From contig URYN01000007.1 of the NCBI GenBank assembly GCA_900552135.1, positions 1-64,000 of the forward strand: DNA of 64,000 nucleotides, written 5' to 3'. Positions 41,901-50,709 of this stretch are shown here, piece by piece (the stretch's first letter is position 1; every line of letters begins with the position of its first letter). Position numbers and translations under genes: made by a program. Source of the stretch: an uncultured Clostridium sp. (GTDB taxonomy: Bacteria > Bacillota > Clostridia > TANB77 > CAG-508). The notes under the pieces were generated by a model. That model saw only the letters and a program-made list of their open reading frames with translations, did not search any database and was not told the DNA's origin.

Positions 41901-42761
41901 TTACACGATTAGGAAAGCAGGACGAACACCGACGACATCCGAAGCGAGGTTGCAACTCGAATAACCACTGCTGCTGACATACGCGAAATGCGTAGAAGAA
42001 ACGACATCTCTTAACCAGTACCAATATCTATCTCCTGCATCATTTCTAGCAACTATTGAATCATGTCTTAATCTGAATAATGATAACTGTGAATTGTCTA
42101 TTTGGTAATTATTAGGGACATTGGTTCCACTCATTGCATTTTTAAATATTTGACAACCATAAACCATTATTTCATTCATTAATTCTATATCTGAATCGTA
42201 CCATGTTCCACCTGTTTCATATCCATTAGAAACTGCATTTTGTAAATGATTTCTATGTTTCAATATATGACTTGCTTCAAAATCGTTTTTTATTACTGTT
42301 TTAAATTGTGCTAAATTAGTTTTATACATTGCACTACCAATATAAGCTCCATCAGTTATATTACTAGCATTCATTTGAGCTGTTCCCATTATTCTTTCCG
42401 GTATCATCAAAACATGGGGTTTTGTACATTCTGTATCTCCCATGTGTAATCTATAGTTAATATCTGCAACTAAATATTTTCTTTTACTTGTTTTTCCTAT
42501 GATATAATCTCCAACGAATATATCATCAAATGTTCCTGCTGCAATTTGTTTGCTTAATGTCCCATCATAAAATAAATCAGTAATATCTTTTCCTCTATAA
42601 ATACTATTATGTGCACCTGCATTTTTTTCTACAAGTGCAGTAAGTAATGTGGAAATTTTAACTTTTTTAGTTGTTCCATTTTCCACATCAACGACAGGTA
42701 ATATATCTGTTGTTTGAAGATTTTTTAATTCTTCAAGTTCTGAAATTTTTTTAATTCCCAT
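41901..42761 (-). CDS. DGR target: tail protein with variable C-terminal lectin-like domain
   Basis: A 286-residue structural protein whose last 35 residues are encoded by the VR. The N-terminal part (KISELEELKNLQTTDILPVV, TTKKVKISTLL) resembles the attachment region of phage tail fibres. The C-terminal half has the layout of DGR C-type lectin domains (IFKNAMSGTN, LRHDSIVARNDAGDRYWYWL, then DVVSS, GVRPAFLIV). Compared with the TR, ten residues differ (Asn to His, Tyr, Ser, Ser, Tyr, Leu, Asp, Val; Tyr to Cys; Asp to Ala), on one face-forming stretch. It is probably the receptor-binding tip; it follows the upper baseplate gene by 24 bases. Confidence 0.92.
   Translation of the reverse strand: MGIKKISELEELKNLQTTDILPVVDVENGTTKKVKISTLLTALVEKNAGAHNSIYRGKDITDLFYDGTLSKQIAAGTFDDIFVGDYIIGKTSKRKYLVADINYRLHMGDTECTKPHVLMIPERIMGTAQMNASNITDGAYIGSAMYKTNLAQFKTVIKNDFEASHILKHRNHLQNAVSNGYETGGTWYDSDIELMNEIMVYGCQIFKNAMSGTNVPNNYQIDNSQLSLFRLRHDSIVARNDAGDRYWYWLRDVVSSTHFAYVSSSGYSSCNLASDVVGVRPAFLIV
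41913..42007 (-). repeat. DGR variable repeat (VR)
   Basis: The last 95 bases but nine codon-ends of the target gene, matching the TR at 83 of 95 positions. Changes on the coding strand are A to C, T or G only at template adenines. It ends about ten bases before the stop codon at 41901. Confidence 0.95.
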
Positions 42762-42785
42762 AATTGTAAAATCCTCCTTATTTTT

Positions 42786-43649
42786 TTACATTCCAACTAC
42801 TAATCTTGTATTATCTTCTGTTGCAATATAATATCCATCTTCTGTTATAATTGGCGAAATTGCATCTTCTAAATTTTCTTTTGTTTCATTTAAAATAGTA
42901 GTTAAATTATCTATTTCTAATTGTATTTTTCCTGCTGCATCTTCACTTAATTGTCCTTTCATTTTTTCAAACCATAAATTAAAAGTATTTTCTTCTTCAT
43001 TAAAGAAATCAGACATCATTGTTTTAAAATCTGCGAAATACTTATCGTGTTCCGCTTCTTGATCTTCATAATATTTCTTATAAGCTTCTTGCCATTGTGC
43101 ATATAATGTTGAAGTATCAACTTGATATATTAAACTCGTAATCCATGGACATTCATCACTACCTCTACAATCAGTAATTAATTCTTGCGTAATTTTCACA
43201 CATGAAGGACTAATTTTTATATCTGCCAGTCTAAATTCCACTATATCTTCATCTGTGTTAATACTTGGATGAATTGGATTACTTGATGCATTTCCTTTTC
43301 TATACACAATATTTCCAACTCTTCCTGCTTGTGTTTTATCCATTTGAGCTACAATGCTATCAATTCTTGTTAAAACTTCTGCATTTTGCGAAAGAGTTAT
43401 CATAAAATCACTTGGATTTTCAAACCACTTATCCCCAATAATTGCATAACCTGCGGATACAACAATATTCATTCCATCATTTGCAGAAAATACTTGTAAA
43501 TCAGTTGATGGGGTTCCTTGAGGAGTTGCAAAAATACCATTACTTATTAATCTTTTATATGGTTTATTCATATCATCTGCAGTATATGCCCTATCTTTAT
43601 TAATTGCACCAAAAAAACCTGCATTTACTGTATATTTTGTGTCATCCAT
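42786..43649 (-). CDS. Baseplate/upper tail fibre protein
   Basis: A 287-residue protein between a Gp37-like tail protein and the DGR target. It starts TKYTVNAGFFGAINKDRAYT and has a beta-rich head to about residue 155 (ADDMNKPYKRLISNGIFATP, VSAGYAIIGDKWFENP). A long helical stretch follows (WQEAYKKYYEDQEAEHDKYF and a coiled-coil region), and the end is ISPIITEDGYYIATEDNTRL. The domain order resembles baseplate upper proteins of Firmicutes siphophages, which carry the receptor-binding protein. Its C-terminus probably docks the DGR target. Confidence 0.75.
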   Translation of the reverse strand: MDDTKYTVNAGFFGAINKDRAYTADDMNKPYKRLISNGIFATPQGTPSTDLQVFSANDGMNIVVSAGYAIIGDKWFENPSDFMITLSQNAEVLTRIDSIVAQMDKTQAGRVGNIVYRKGNASSNPIHPSINTDEDIVEFRLADIKISPSCVKITQELITDCRGSDECPWITSLIYQVDTSTLYAQWQEAYKKYYEDQEAEHDKYFADFKTMMSDFFNEEENTFNLWFEKMKGQLSEDAAGKIQLEIDNLTTILNETKENLEDAISPIITEDGYYIATEDNTRLVVGM

Positions 43650-43671
43650 TATCTTTTGCCTCCTATTTTTA

Positions 43672-44826
43672 TTATTCTACATTTTCAAAAGTAGGTTCCA
43701 TTGTATAACCTTTTTCATCTTGATTTTCTATAACTTCTGTTATTCTAGCTTTCATAGAAATTCCATATTCATTTGAAATACTAATAATATCTCCTAAGTT
43801 ATAATCTTTTTTATATATATAATTAACTCCAATTATAATTTTGCCTTCAAAGGAGATTGTAGATTTGTACTGTGCCATTCTTTCATATCCTGTACTTTTC
43901 AAACTTTCCATATATACATCATTGCATAATTTAACTTCTGAAATTTCTCCCTTTTCATTTTTAATAATAATTGCTATATTTTTACCATTTACTTGATAAT
44001 ATATTACTCCATCAATAGTCTTTTCAGTTCCTTTTGGGTAACTACTAAGTAGTTCCGTATAATCTATTGAACTTGAAACATCACGAGCATCAATATATAA
44101 CTCTTTTCTATTGATTCCTATACTTTCTCCAACTGTTACTTTGCTTCTTTCTGCTCCTTCTCCTTCTCCAGCTATTACTGTAAAATTTTTAATATTAGAA
44201 TCATCTTTTAAATAATCTGTTGTAGCTATATTATCAAAGTTTTGAGAAAATTTAATGTAATCACTTCTATCTTTTCCTTTATATAAAGAAAAGATAAAAT
44301 TTTTATTTTTTATAATTACTTTATATCCCCAATTATATTGTTTGCATAATTTTTGAATTTTATCTCCAATATAATCATAAGTTACTTGTTCTCTTATTTT
44401 TTCCGTAAATCCCACTTTATCATCTAAAATAAAGTTTGCAATTTTTCTATTCGAATCTTTAGGATTTATAATGGAATCATTTATTAGTAATCTTATGTAA
44501 TCTTCCACTAATCCATTAAAATTAGTTTGACTCATAACTATTCGCTGATTTAATATATTTTTTATATCTGTGCCTGTGATAATTAATTGATCTCCATTTT
44601 CTTCATCTGTTTTTAATTCTACTTTTTTTATTTCACAAGCCATTTCATCATCATCACGAATCATATATTTACATTCTTTTATTTTTTTTATATTTTCCCA
44701 CGAAGCTGATATAACCAATTCACAATCACCTAATGTATTATATCTTGGTGTCCATATAATACTTGAATATGTATCAATTATATATTTTTTATTAAGTTCA
44801 CTGTCTAACAAATAAACTTCATCCAT
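43672..44826 (-). CDS. Gp37-like tail/baseplate protein (ReqiPepy6 type)
   Basis: A 384-residue tail protein. The opening DEVYLLDSELNKKYIIDTYS followed by WTPRYNTLGDCELVISAS and MIRDDDEMACEIKKVEL is typical of the siphovirus ReqiPepy6 Gp37-like family, a part of the hub or Tal-like module. The closing NYIYKKDYNLGDIISISNEY (here about residues 345-365) and MKARITEVIENQDE are also family-like. It follows Dit by three bases, as expected for the tail-tip order tape measure, Dit, Tal. Confidence 0.85.
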   Translation of the reverse strand: MDEVYLLDSELNKKYIIDTYSSIIWTPRYNTLGDCELVISASWENIKKIKECKYMIRDDDEMACEIKKVELKTDEENGDQLIITGTDIKNILNQRIVMSQTNFNGLVEDYIRLLINDSIINPKDSNRKIANFILDDKVGFTEKIREQVTYDYIGDKIQKLCKQYNWGYKVIIKNKNFIFSLYKGKDRSDYIKFSQNFDNIATTDYLKDDSNIKNFTVIAGEGEGAERSKVTVGESIGINRKELYIDARDVSSSIDYTELLSSYPKGTEKTIDGVIYYQVNGKNIAIIIKNEKGEISEVKLCNDVYMESLKSTGYERMAQYKSTISFEGKIIIGVNYIYKKDYNLGDIISISNEYGISMKARITEVIENQDEKGYTMEPTFENVE

Positions 44827-44829
44827 ATA

Positions 44830-45690
44830 CTACACTCCCAAATAAACTTTATAATATTTAAAATATATATCTACTAACATATCAGTTGAGCCTTCATCGG
44901 CCAAATAACTAAAGTTATTATCACCAATTTCTAATTGGAAAAATGTAGAACCACTTTCAACATAAGGAATCAAATTATATTCAACTGCATTTCTCGTTAA
45001 TATTACAGATTTATTTCCTCTATTACAGTTAATCACTAGCTTATCATTTTTTATAAATTTATAATCAATAATAAAATTTTCTCCTGTATTTACATTACGA
45101 ACTTCCAATTTATTTACTATTCCTATAAATCGAACATCAATAATTAAACCTGTTTTACTTTCACTTTCATTTATAATAGTTGTAATTTTTTCTAATTGCA
45201 ATGAAGAAAATTCTACAGGTTCATCAATGTTTATTGAAAATGGAAATGTAAAACCTGCAATAGCTTTGGAAATGCTTTTTATAATAGTTTCAACATCTTT
45301 AAAATAAGGATTTGGACATAATATAGATATTTGAGCAACTTGTTTTTGTGTAAAAGGCGAAACTTCCAAAGTTTGAACATATCCTTCAATATATACATCT
45401 CTTGAATTATTTTTATAATAAATTTTACACCATTCTTTGTTTCTGAAATACTTATATAATTTTTGCCTATTAGTTTCAAGATCTCCATTTATATAAATTG
45501 TAATTACTATTTCACGATTAGGAATTTTTGAACTAGTAAAAGAAGAGCCATCACCATTAGCATAACTTGAAGTATTAATTGTCGCATTAGGAGGATTTAA
45601 TCCTTCAATTTTTGTTACCTGAAAATTCTCTTCATTGTTTGTTAATTCTATTATTGAACCTTTTGTTGTTTCAATTTTTAATGAAAACAT
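44830..45690 (-). CDS. Distal tail protein (Dit)
   Basis: A 286-residue tail-tip protein that forms the ring at the end of the tail tube. The start FSLKIETTKGSIIELTNNEE and NPPNATINTSSYANGDGSSF (TxxYANxDG motif), followed by NREIVITIYINGDLETNRQK, mark the phage tail/Dit N-terminal domain. The C-terminal half is a galectin-like beta domain. Position right after the tape measure gene supports the call. Confidence 0.88.
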   Translation of the reverse strand: MFSLKIETTKGSIIELTNNEENFQVTKIEGLNPPNATINTSSYANGDGSSFTSSKIPNREIVITIYINGDLETNRQKLYKYFRNKEWCKIYYKNNSRDVYIEGYVQTLEVSPFTQKQVAQISILCPNPYFKDVETIIKSISKAIAGFTFPFSINIDEPVEFSSLQLEKITTIINESESKTGLIIDVRFIGIVNKLEVRNVNTGENFIIDYKFIKNDKLVINCNRGNKSVILTRNAVEYNLIPYVESGSTFFQLEIGDNNFSYLADEGSTDMLVDIYFKYYKVYLGV

Positions 45691-45709
45691 TTCTATTACC
45701 TCCTAACTA

Positions 45710-48700
45710 TTATGTCGTAGCTGATACCAAATTTAATAAATTCTTTGTTTGTCTATATAATTCCAATCTTGAGGGTTGTTTATTAGCATTTATTACTTGA
45801 GTAAAGTTATTAACATTAGATGTTGTATTAGATATGTTGTTTGCATTATATGCATTACCTTTAAGTTGTTTTCGCATATCATCTGCTACTGCCTTTATCC
45901 AATATTTATTTCTTTCAAGTGGAACAACCGCTTCAGCTCCATTACCTTCTAGTAATCCAACTTGTCCTTTTCTTAATACTGTACCTCTTTCTAATTCAGG
46001 AATTTGAGGAACTGATATTCTAGAAATTAATCCTGAAAATGGTTTTGCACCTACAATTTCTATATCTCTAATTTTGTCCAGTACATTATTAATTGCATTA
46101 AATGGAATAGAAACCACCTTATTTATTCCTCTAATAATTCCATTAACAATATTTTTAAATGCATTAACAATTCCATCTTTTATTCCATCAAAAATTTTTC
46201 CTCCTGTTGAAAATACATCTTTAACTTTTTGCCATGCATTTTGGAATGTTTCTCTAAAGAAATTTGCAACATTAGAAAATACATTTTTTATTCCATTCCA
46301 TGCATTAGAAGCTCCATTTTTAAAATTATTCCACATATTTCCAAAGAAGTTTGCAACTGGTGTTATAACTGTAGATTGAAACCATGTCGCTACTGTTACG
46401 AATATTCCTTTTATACCTTCCCATGCTGTGCTTGCTGCATTTTTAATTCCATTCCATAAATTAGTAAAAAATTGTGTTAATGGTGTTATAACTGTATTCT
46501 GAAACCATGTTGCTACTACTGTAAATATTCCTTTTATACCTTCCCATGCTGTGTTTGCTGCATTTTTTATTCCATTCCATAGATTAGTAAAAAATTGTGT
46601 TAATGGTGTTATAATATGTTCATTAAACCAATTTGAAACTACACCCCATATAAGTACAATTGCATTCCAACAACCTTGTGCTAATTGTGCAATTACTTGA
46701 AATACACTTGCTATAAAATTCCATATACTTGTAAACAGTTGTGTAAACCAAGAAACCAATGGTTGAAAAAAATTCTTAATTGGTGTAATTACCTTATCAT
46801 TAAACCATTGGGCAACAGTAGACCATATATTCTTTATTCCTTCCCAAATATTTTGAAAGAAATCTTTAACAGCCTTAAATCCATTTACAATTCCATTTTT
46901 AGCCTCTGTAAATTTATTTGTGAACCATGTACCAACTGATGAAAATATATTTTTTATATTTTGCCAAGCATCTCCAAAATGATCAGTTAGAAATTTATCA
47001 ATATTTTGAAATACTTTTCCTATTGCTCCAAGAACATGATCTTTAAACCAAGACCCTACATTTGAAAATATTCCTTTTATATCTTCCCAAGCTCCTTTAA
47101 AATCTCCTGAAAAAACTTTTGTTATAGCAGAAAATAATAATTTTAAATTATCAAAAATCATTTTAAAATAACTTGTTACTGTATCCCATACAACTTTAAT
47201 ATTCTCCCAAGCCGTTTTGAAATATCCAACTATAAAATCAATAGCTGGTTGAACTGCTTTTTTTATATTTTCCCAAAGTCCAATCCAAAAATTTCTGAAT
47301 TTTTCTGACTTGTTCCAAAGAACAACAAATGCTGCTACTAATCCTGCTATTAATGCAACTACAATTCCTATCGGATTTGCACTCATTGCAACATTTAATA
47401 ACCATTGTGCAACTGTCGCTCCTTCTTGTGCTGTTTTAAATGCTTGAAAAGCTTTTACTGCTTTAAATATCATATTTGAAACATTTAATGTTAGCATTGC
47501 TGTTGCCATTCCTGTAATTCCTGCAATTACTTCATCTTTATTATCAACAATCCATTTTATTAGTTCACTTATTTTAGGTGTTATCTCTCCAATTGCTTTT
47601 TTTATTCCATCAAGAGCACCTGCAATATTCTCTGCACCTATTTGTTCAATGATATTTGCTAGTCCGTTAGAAATTGCTGTTTTAACATTTGTCATACTTG
47701 TTTCAATTCCACCTGATGCGTCTAATGCTTGTTGTTGAAAAGAAGCTAAACTACCTCCACCATCTGTATTCAACTTAACAATAGCATCTTTTATTTGTTG
47801 TGTTGTTACTTTTCCATCTTGCCATGCAGAAAATAAGTCTTGTGATTTTTTTCCTGCTCCCATTACCGCTTCTGCTATTTGATTCATTTGAGCAGGCATT
47901 GCTCCATTTATAATAGTCCAACTTTGTAAATCAGGCTTTCCTTTTGCAATTATTTGATACCATTGTTGCATTGCACTACTTGCTATTTCTTGCCCTTGTC
48001 CACCAGCCAATGTCGCATTGTTTAATGATAATGTAAGTTCTGTTGCTTCGTCTATGTTTCCACTTAATGCTGCATATTGTTGTTGCATACTCATAATATT
48101 AGGCAATGTTGTTGGTAAGCCTTCAATTCCTTTTTTTAGTTTCTGAGTTGTATCTGTAACTGCATCTGTTGTATATCCTAAATTTTGCATTGTTTTTTTG
48201 TATGAATTTATTGTATCAACCCTTGCAATTGCAGAATTCAACTGTCCATTTATTTCACTTACTAATTTTTTTATTCCACTCGATATTAAATTTGCTATTG
48301 TAGCATTTAATGTTGTAAAACCTTTATTAGCTTTTTCTGTATTTATATTACTTAAACTATTATCCAATTCATCTGCAGCAGATGATGCATTTTCCAACTT
48401 TTCTTTATTAGTTTTTAGTTTTGTTGATAAGGTTTCAATATCTTTTGATAATGATTTTGCCTCTGCTGAATGTTTTCCTTGCTCTAATACTACATTTTGA
48501 TATTTGCTTTTTAGTTCATCTAATTCTTTTTGTTGTTTTTCAATTTTACCAGTTAATGTTTCTGTTTGTGTTGCAACTCTATTTTCTTGGCTTTTTACTT
48601 CAGTTAACACACTATTATAGTTTTTTATTTCTTTTTCTGTTTTATTTACTGCACCTTGCTGTTCTAAAATTTTTGTTTTTAGATCATCAGAAGCCTTTTT

Positions 48701-49096
48701 GTTTGAAATTTGTTCTTGTTCTGCAAGTTTTAATTCTTTTTGATATTTTCTATATTCTTCCGAGGTTTTTGAAACACCTTTATCTGCTAAATCTTGTAAC
48801 TTTGATTTTAAAATCTCTACAACTTTTCCATTTTCAGTATAAGCCTTATCCATTTCATTTTGTTGTTTTTTATAATTTTCTAACTTATTCTTTTGTTCTG
48901 TTAAAATTGTATTTAATGACTTTAATTTAGCACTTACCCCGTCACTCGATTTACTCCAATCATCCATTCCTGCTGCAACTGCTTTAAACTCAGCTTGTGC
49001 TAATCTCATATTTTTATTTGCTTCGGTTATTCCTCTTTTTAAATCAGATATATCAGCTTTATAATATGTTGTAATATCCTGACCTTTCGTAGACAT
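45710..49096 (-). CDS. Tail tape measure protein
   Basis: A 1128-residue protein that sets tail length and helps DNA entry. The start at 49096 has AGAGGTGG upstream; an earlier frame start lacks a site. Residues 1-260 are coiled coil (QAEFKAVAAGMDDWSKSSDG then Lys/Glu/Gln heptads). A TP901-type core follows (TLNNATLAGGQGQEIASSAM-like region around 370), then hydrophobic spans near 545-620. The C-terminal third is built from Trp-rich units such as WNGIKNAASTAWEGIKGIF. Given the length of about 1,130 residues, a tail of roughly 170 nm would follow from the usual ratio of about 1.5 angstrom per residue. Confidence 0.95.
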   Translation of the reverse strand: MSTKGQDITTYYKADISDLKRGITEANKNMRLAQAEFKAVAAGMDDWSKSSDGVSAKLKSLNTILTEQKNKLENYKKQQNEMDKAYTENGKVVEILKSKLQDLADKGVSKTSEEYRKYQKELKLAEQEQISNKKASDDLKTKILEQQGAVNKTEKEIKNYNSVLTEVKSQENRVATQTETLTGKIEKQQKELDELKSKYQNVVLEQGKHSAEAKSLSKDIETLSTKLKTNKEKLENASSAADELDNSLSNINTEKANKGFTTLNATIANLISSGIKKLVSEINGQLNSAIARVDTINSYKKTMQNLGYTTDAVTDTTQKLKKGIEGLPTTLPNIMSMQQQYAALSGNIDEATELTLSLNNATLAGGQGQEIASSAMQQWYQIIAKGKPDLQSWTIINGAMPAQMNQIAEAVMGAGKKSQDLFSAWQDGKVTTQQIKDAIVKLNTDGGGSLASFQQQALDASGGIETSMTNVKTAISNGLANIIEQIGAENIAGALDGIKKAIGEITPKISELIKWIVDNKDEVIAGITGMATAMLTLNVSNMIFKAVKAFQAFKTAQEGATVAQWLLNVAMSANPIGIVVALIAGLVAAFVVLWNKSEKFRNFWIGLWENIKKAVQPAIDFIVGYFKTAWENIKVVWDTVTSYFKMIFDNLKLLFSAITKVFSGDFKGAWEDIKGIFSNVGSWFKDHVLGAIGKVFQNIDKFLTDHFGDAWQNIKNIFSSVGTWFTNKFTEAKNGIVNGFKAVKDFFQNIWEGIKNIWSTVAQWFNDKVITPIKNFFQPLVSWFTQLFTSIWNFIASVFQVIAQLAQGCWNAIVLIWGVVSNWFNEHIITPLTQFFTNLWNGIKNAANTAWEGIKGIFTVVATWFQNTVITPLTQFFTNLWNGIKNAASTAWEGIKGIFVTVATWFQSTVITPVANFFGNMWNNFKNGASNAWNGIKNVFSNVANFFRETFQNAWQKVKDVFSTGGKIFDGIKDGIVNAFKNIVNGIIRGINKVVSIPFNAINNVLDKIRDIEIVGAKPFSGLISRISVPQIPELERGTVLRKGQVGLLEGNGAEAVVPLERNKYWIKAVADDMRKQLKGNAYNANNISNTTSNVNNFTQVINANKQPSRLELYRQTKNLLNLVSATT
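46361..46606 (-). repeat. Tandem 123-bp repeats in the tape measure gene
   Basis: Two 123-bp (41-codon) units, at 46361-46483 and 46484-46606, encode near-identical stretches with FFTNLWNGIKNAA and TAWEGIKGIF. More diverged copies lie on both sides. Repeat number change would alter tail length. Confidence 0.8.
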
Positions 49097-49156
49097 GTTT
49101 CCACCTCTTTTCTTAAATACATAAAAAAGCACTAGCTATAATAGCCAATGCTTTTT

Positions 49157-49722
49157 TTAATCTGTTACTGGTACATAACATCTTTTTTTACCATTTACCT
49201 CTTTAATATGTGTTTTGCTTTCCCTTTTGTTTGATCTATTATTAAGTCTTCTAACTAATAACATAACTGTAGAAAATCGCTGTTTTCTAATATCAAATGG
49301 GCTCAAACTCGGAAAAGTTTCGCATATACTAATTTGTAAATCAAAAAGTATTTCATAGAGGGAAACGTCATCATAGTTTCCCTTATTTAGTTTTTTTCAT
49401 CTACACCTTTATTTATTTCTAATATACTAGATTTTACAATTGCAACTAATACTTTTGTTATATCTTTAACTTTTGTGTTTTTTAATTCACTATCTGTTAA
49501 ACCTTCGAATACATCTTTTAGCAATTCTTTTATTGTTCCCATTCCCTTTGGAATAGCTTTTACAACTACCATTGCTATTTCTGTATCAGTACCAGTTTTT
49601 ATTTGATCTACATCTATTAAGTCCATAAAATCCTCTACTGTTCCAAACATTAAATCGTATGTATCAGTTGAGTATGTTTTTTCTATGTTCTTTTTATTAT
49701 AAATATTTAATTTTAATTCCAT
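49157..49722 (-). CDS. Tail assembly chaperone, -1 frameshift product (G-T type)
   Basis: The long form of the tail chaperone, made by ribosomes that slip back one base at A AAA AAC (49390-49396). Past the slip the frame runs for 77 more codons: LNKGNYDDVSLYEILFDLQI, then CETFPSLSPFDIRKQRFSTV and a basic end, stopping at 49157. The fusion would be about 188 residues. Long and short chaperone forms that bind the tape measure before tail tube assembly are standard in long-tailed phages, and the location between tail tube and tape measure genes is the expected one. Note that the second part is too short and has no start of its own. Confidence 0.85.
49359..49396 (-). promoter_or_regulatory. Programmed -1 frameshift signal
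   Basis: The zero-frame slippery heptamer A AAA AAC (49390-49396) is followed after six bases by a perfect 8-bp hairpin AGGGAAAC/GTTTCCCT with a nine-base loop (49359-49383). Heptamer, spacing and stem match known stimulators of -1 slippage. The zero-frame stop TAA directly follows the heptamer. Confidence 0.88.
49387..49722 (-). CDS. Tail assembly chaperone, short form (G type)
   Basis: The 111-residue zero-frame product, opening LKLNIYNKKNIEKTYSTDTY and with the central DLIDVDQIKTGTDTEIAMVV segment, as in Firmicutes siphophage tail chaperones. It binds the tape measure protein during assembly and is not part of the virion in known phages. It ends DEKN at the slippery site, immediately after the major tail protein gene. 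Confidence 0.85.
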   Translation of the reverse strand: MELKLNIYNKKNIEKTYSTDTYDLMFGTVEDFMDLIDVDQIKTGTDTEIAMVVVKAIPKGMGTIKELLKDVFEGLTDSELKNTKVKDITKVLVAIVKSSILEINKGVDEKN

Positions 49723-49745
49723 TTTCTATTTCCTTTCTTTCAAAA

Positions 49746-50354
49746 TTAGGCTGTAGCTTTCAAATCATCAGGTGTTGTTACTTTATCGAAGAATGTATCT
49801 AGATTTGCTTTTCCATCATTATCTACACTTAAATATTTACAAGGTTTATTTCCTGCCTTTGCAAATTTTACAGCTGTTTGTATTGATGTATATGTATATT
49901 CCATATTTGTAGCATCAGTACCATCATTCTTTGTATTATGTGTTTTGTTTCCACCAGTAAATTTTCCTTTATAAATCCAGTTATATTCTTCTACACCACT
50001 AACAGTATCAGCAATATAACCTAATGCAAAGTATTTTTTCTTCTTTTGAGTACCAATTAAAGCTCCTGTTGCTTCATCATATGTTGTTCCTTCAATTAGT
50101 GCTCTTGTTTTCTTTTCTACAACTGATACTGTTAATGTATATGTATCAGCTCCTTCTGAATCAACAACAATAGCAGCCATATCATCATAATAATGTGTTT
50201 CACTTGATTCGCTTACTTCTCCACTTACGGATTGTACTCCAGCTAATCTTATTACATCACCATAAGTAGCAACTGTTTCTCCCTTTTCATTAACTGTTTC
50301 AGTTAATTCGGCAACAACCAAATTTTTTACACCTCTATATTCTTCAAATTTCAT
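49746..50354 (-). CDS. Major tail tube protein
   Basis: A 202-residue protein of the phi13-type major tail family: FEEYRGVKNLVVAELTETVN, then GDVIRLAGVQSVSGEVSESS, and KKYFALGYIADTVSGVEEYN. These beta-strand patterns with a YAD/DD motif (THYYDDMAAIVV) are typical of the tube. The ATG at 50354 is preceded by TAGGAGG; a frame eight codons longer runs into the neighbouring gene. It precedes the chaperone genes. Confidence 0.9.
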   Translation of the reverse strand: MKFEEYRGVKNLVVAELTETVNEKGETVATYGDVIRLAGVQSVSGEVSESSETHYYDDMAAIVVDSEGADTYTLTVSVVEKKTRALIEGTTYDEATGALIGTQKKKKYFALGYIADTVSGVEEYNWIYKGKFTGGNKTHNTKNDGTDATNMEYTYTSIQTAVKFAKAGNKPCKYLSVDNDGKANLDTFFDKVTTPDDLKATA

Positions 50355-50367
50355 TGTTTTTTTCCTC

Positions 50368-50709
50368 CTATTTTTCAATTATTTGGACATTTATACCACG
50401 TCCGGTATGGGTAGGTTCATCACTAATAAGATCATGACCTTTACCATTTACAATAAATTCTTTTTTTATTAATTTTTCTTTTGCATCTAGCAATAATTTA
50501 TTTATTTTTTCAGGATCACTTGAATAGACATTTAAGTCAAAATCCCATATATAAGTATTAGATTCGTTATCATAATGAGAACCATCATCACTTGTATTAT
50601 TCCAAAATGTAAAAAAAGTTTCAGGGTAATTTTCATCTTCACTTAAAGATCCTTGTTTAATAATTGGATATCCCATCTCTTTTATTGTTTTTATTAATAA
50701 TTCTTCCAT
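50368..50709 (-). CDS. Tail terminator/completion-like protein
   Basis: A 113-residue protein (LLIKTIKEMGYPIIKQGSLS; ETFFTFWNNTSDDGSHYDNE; WDFDLNVYSSDPEKINKLLL). Its size, acidic/aromatic centre and position between the HK97 gp10-like protein and the tail tube fit the tail terminator or head-tail joining protein. The 3' end overlaps the following gene's upstream frame; the start touches the stop of the previous gene. Confidence 0.7.
   Translation of the reverse strand: MEELLIKTIKEMGYPIIKQGSLSEDENYPETFFTFWNNTSDDGSHYDNESNTYIWDFDLNVYSSDPEKINKLLLDAKEKLIKKEFIVNGKGHDLISDEPTHTGRGINVQIIEK

Noticed and set aside
46074..46459. + strand frames antisense to tape measure, groEL, pyrG and capsid genes
   Set aside because: Shadows of well-supported minus-strand genes, with hydrophobic translations of antisense AT-rich codons.
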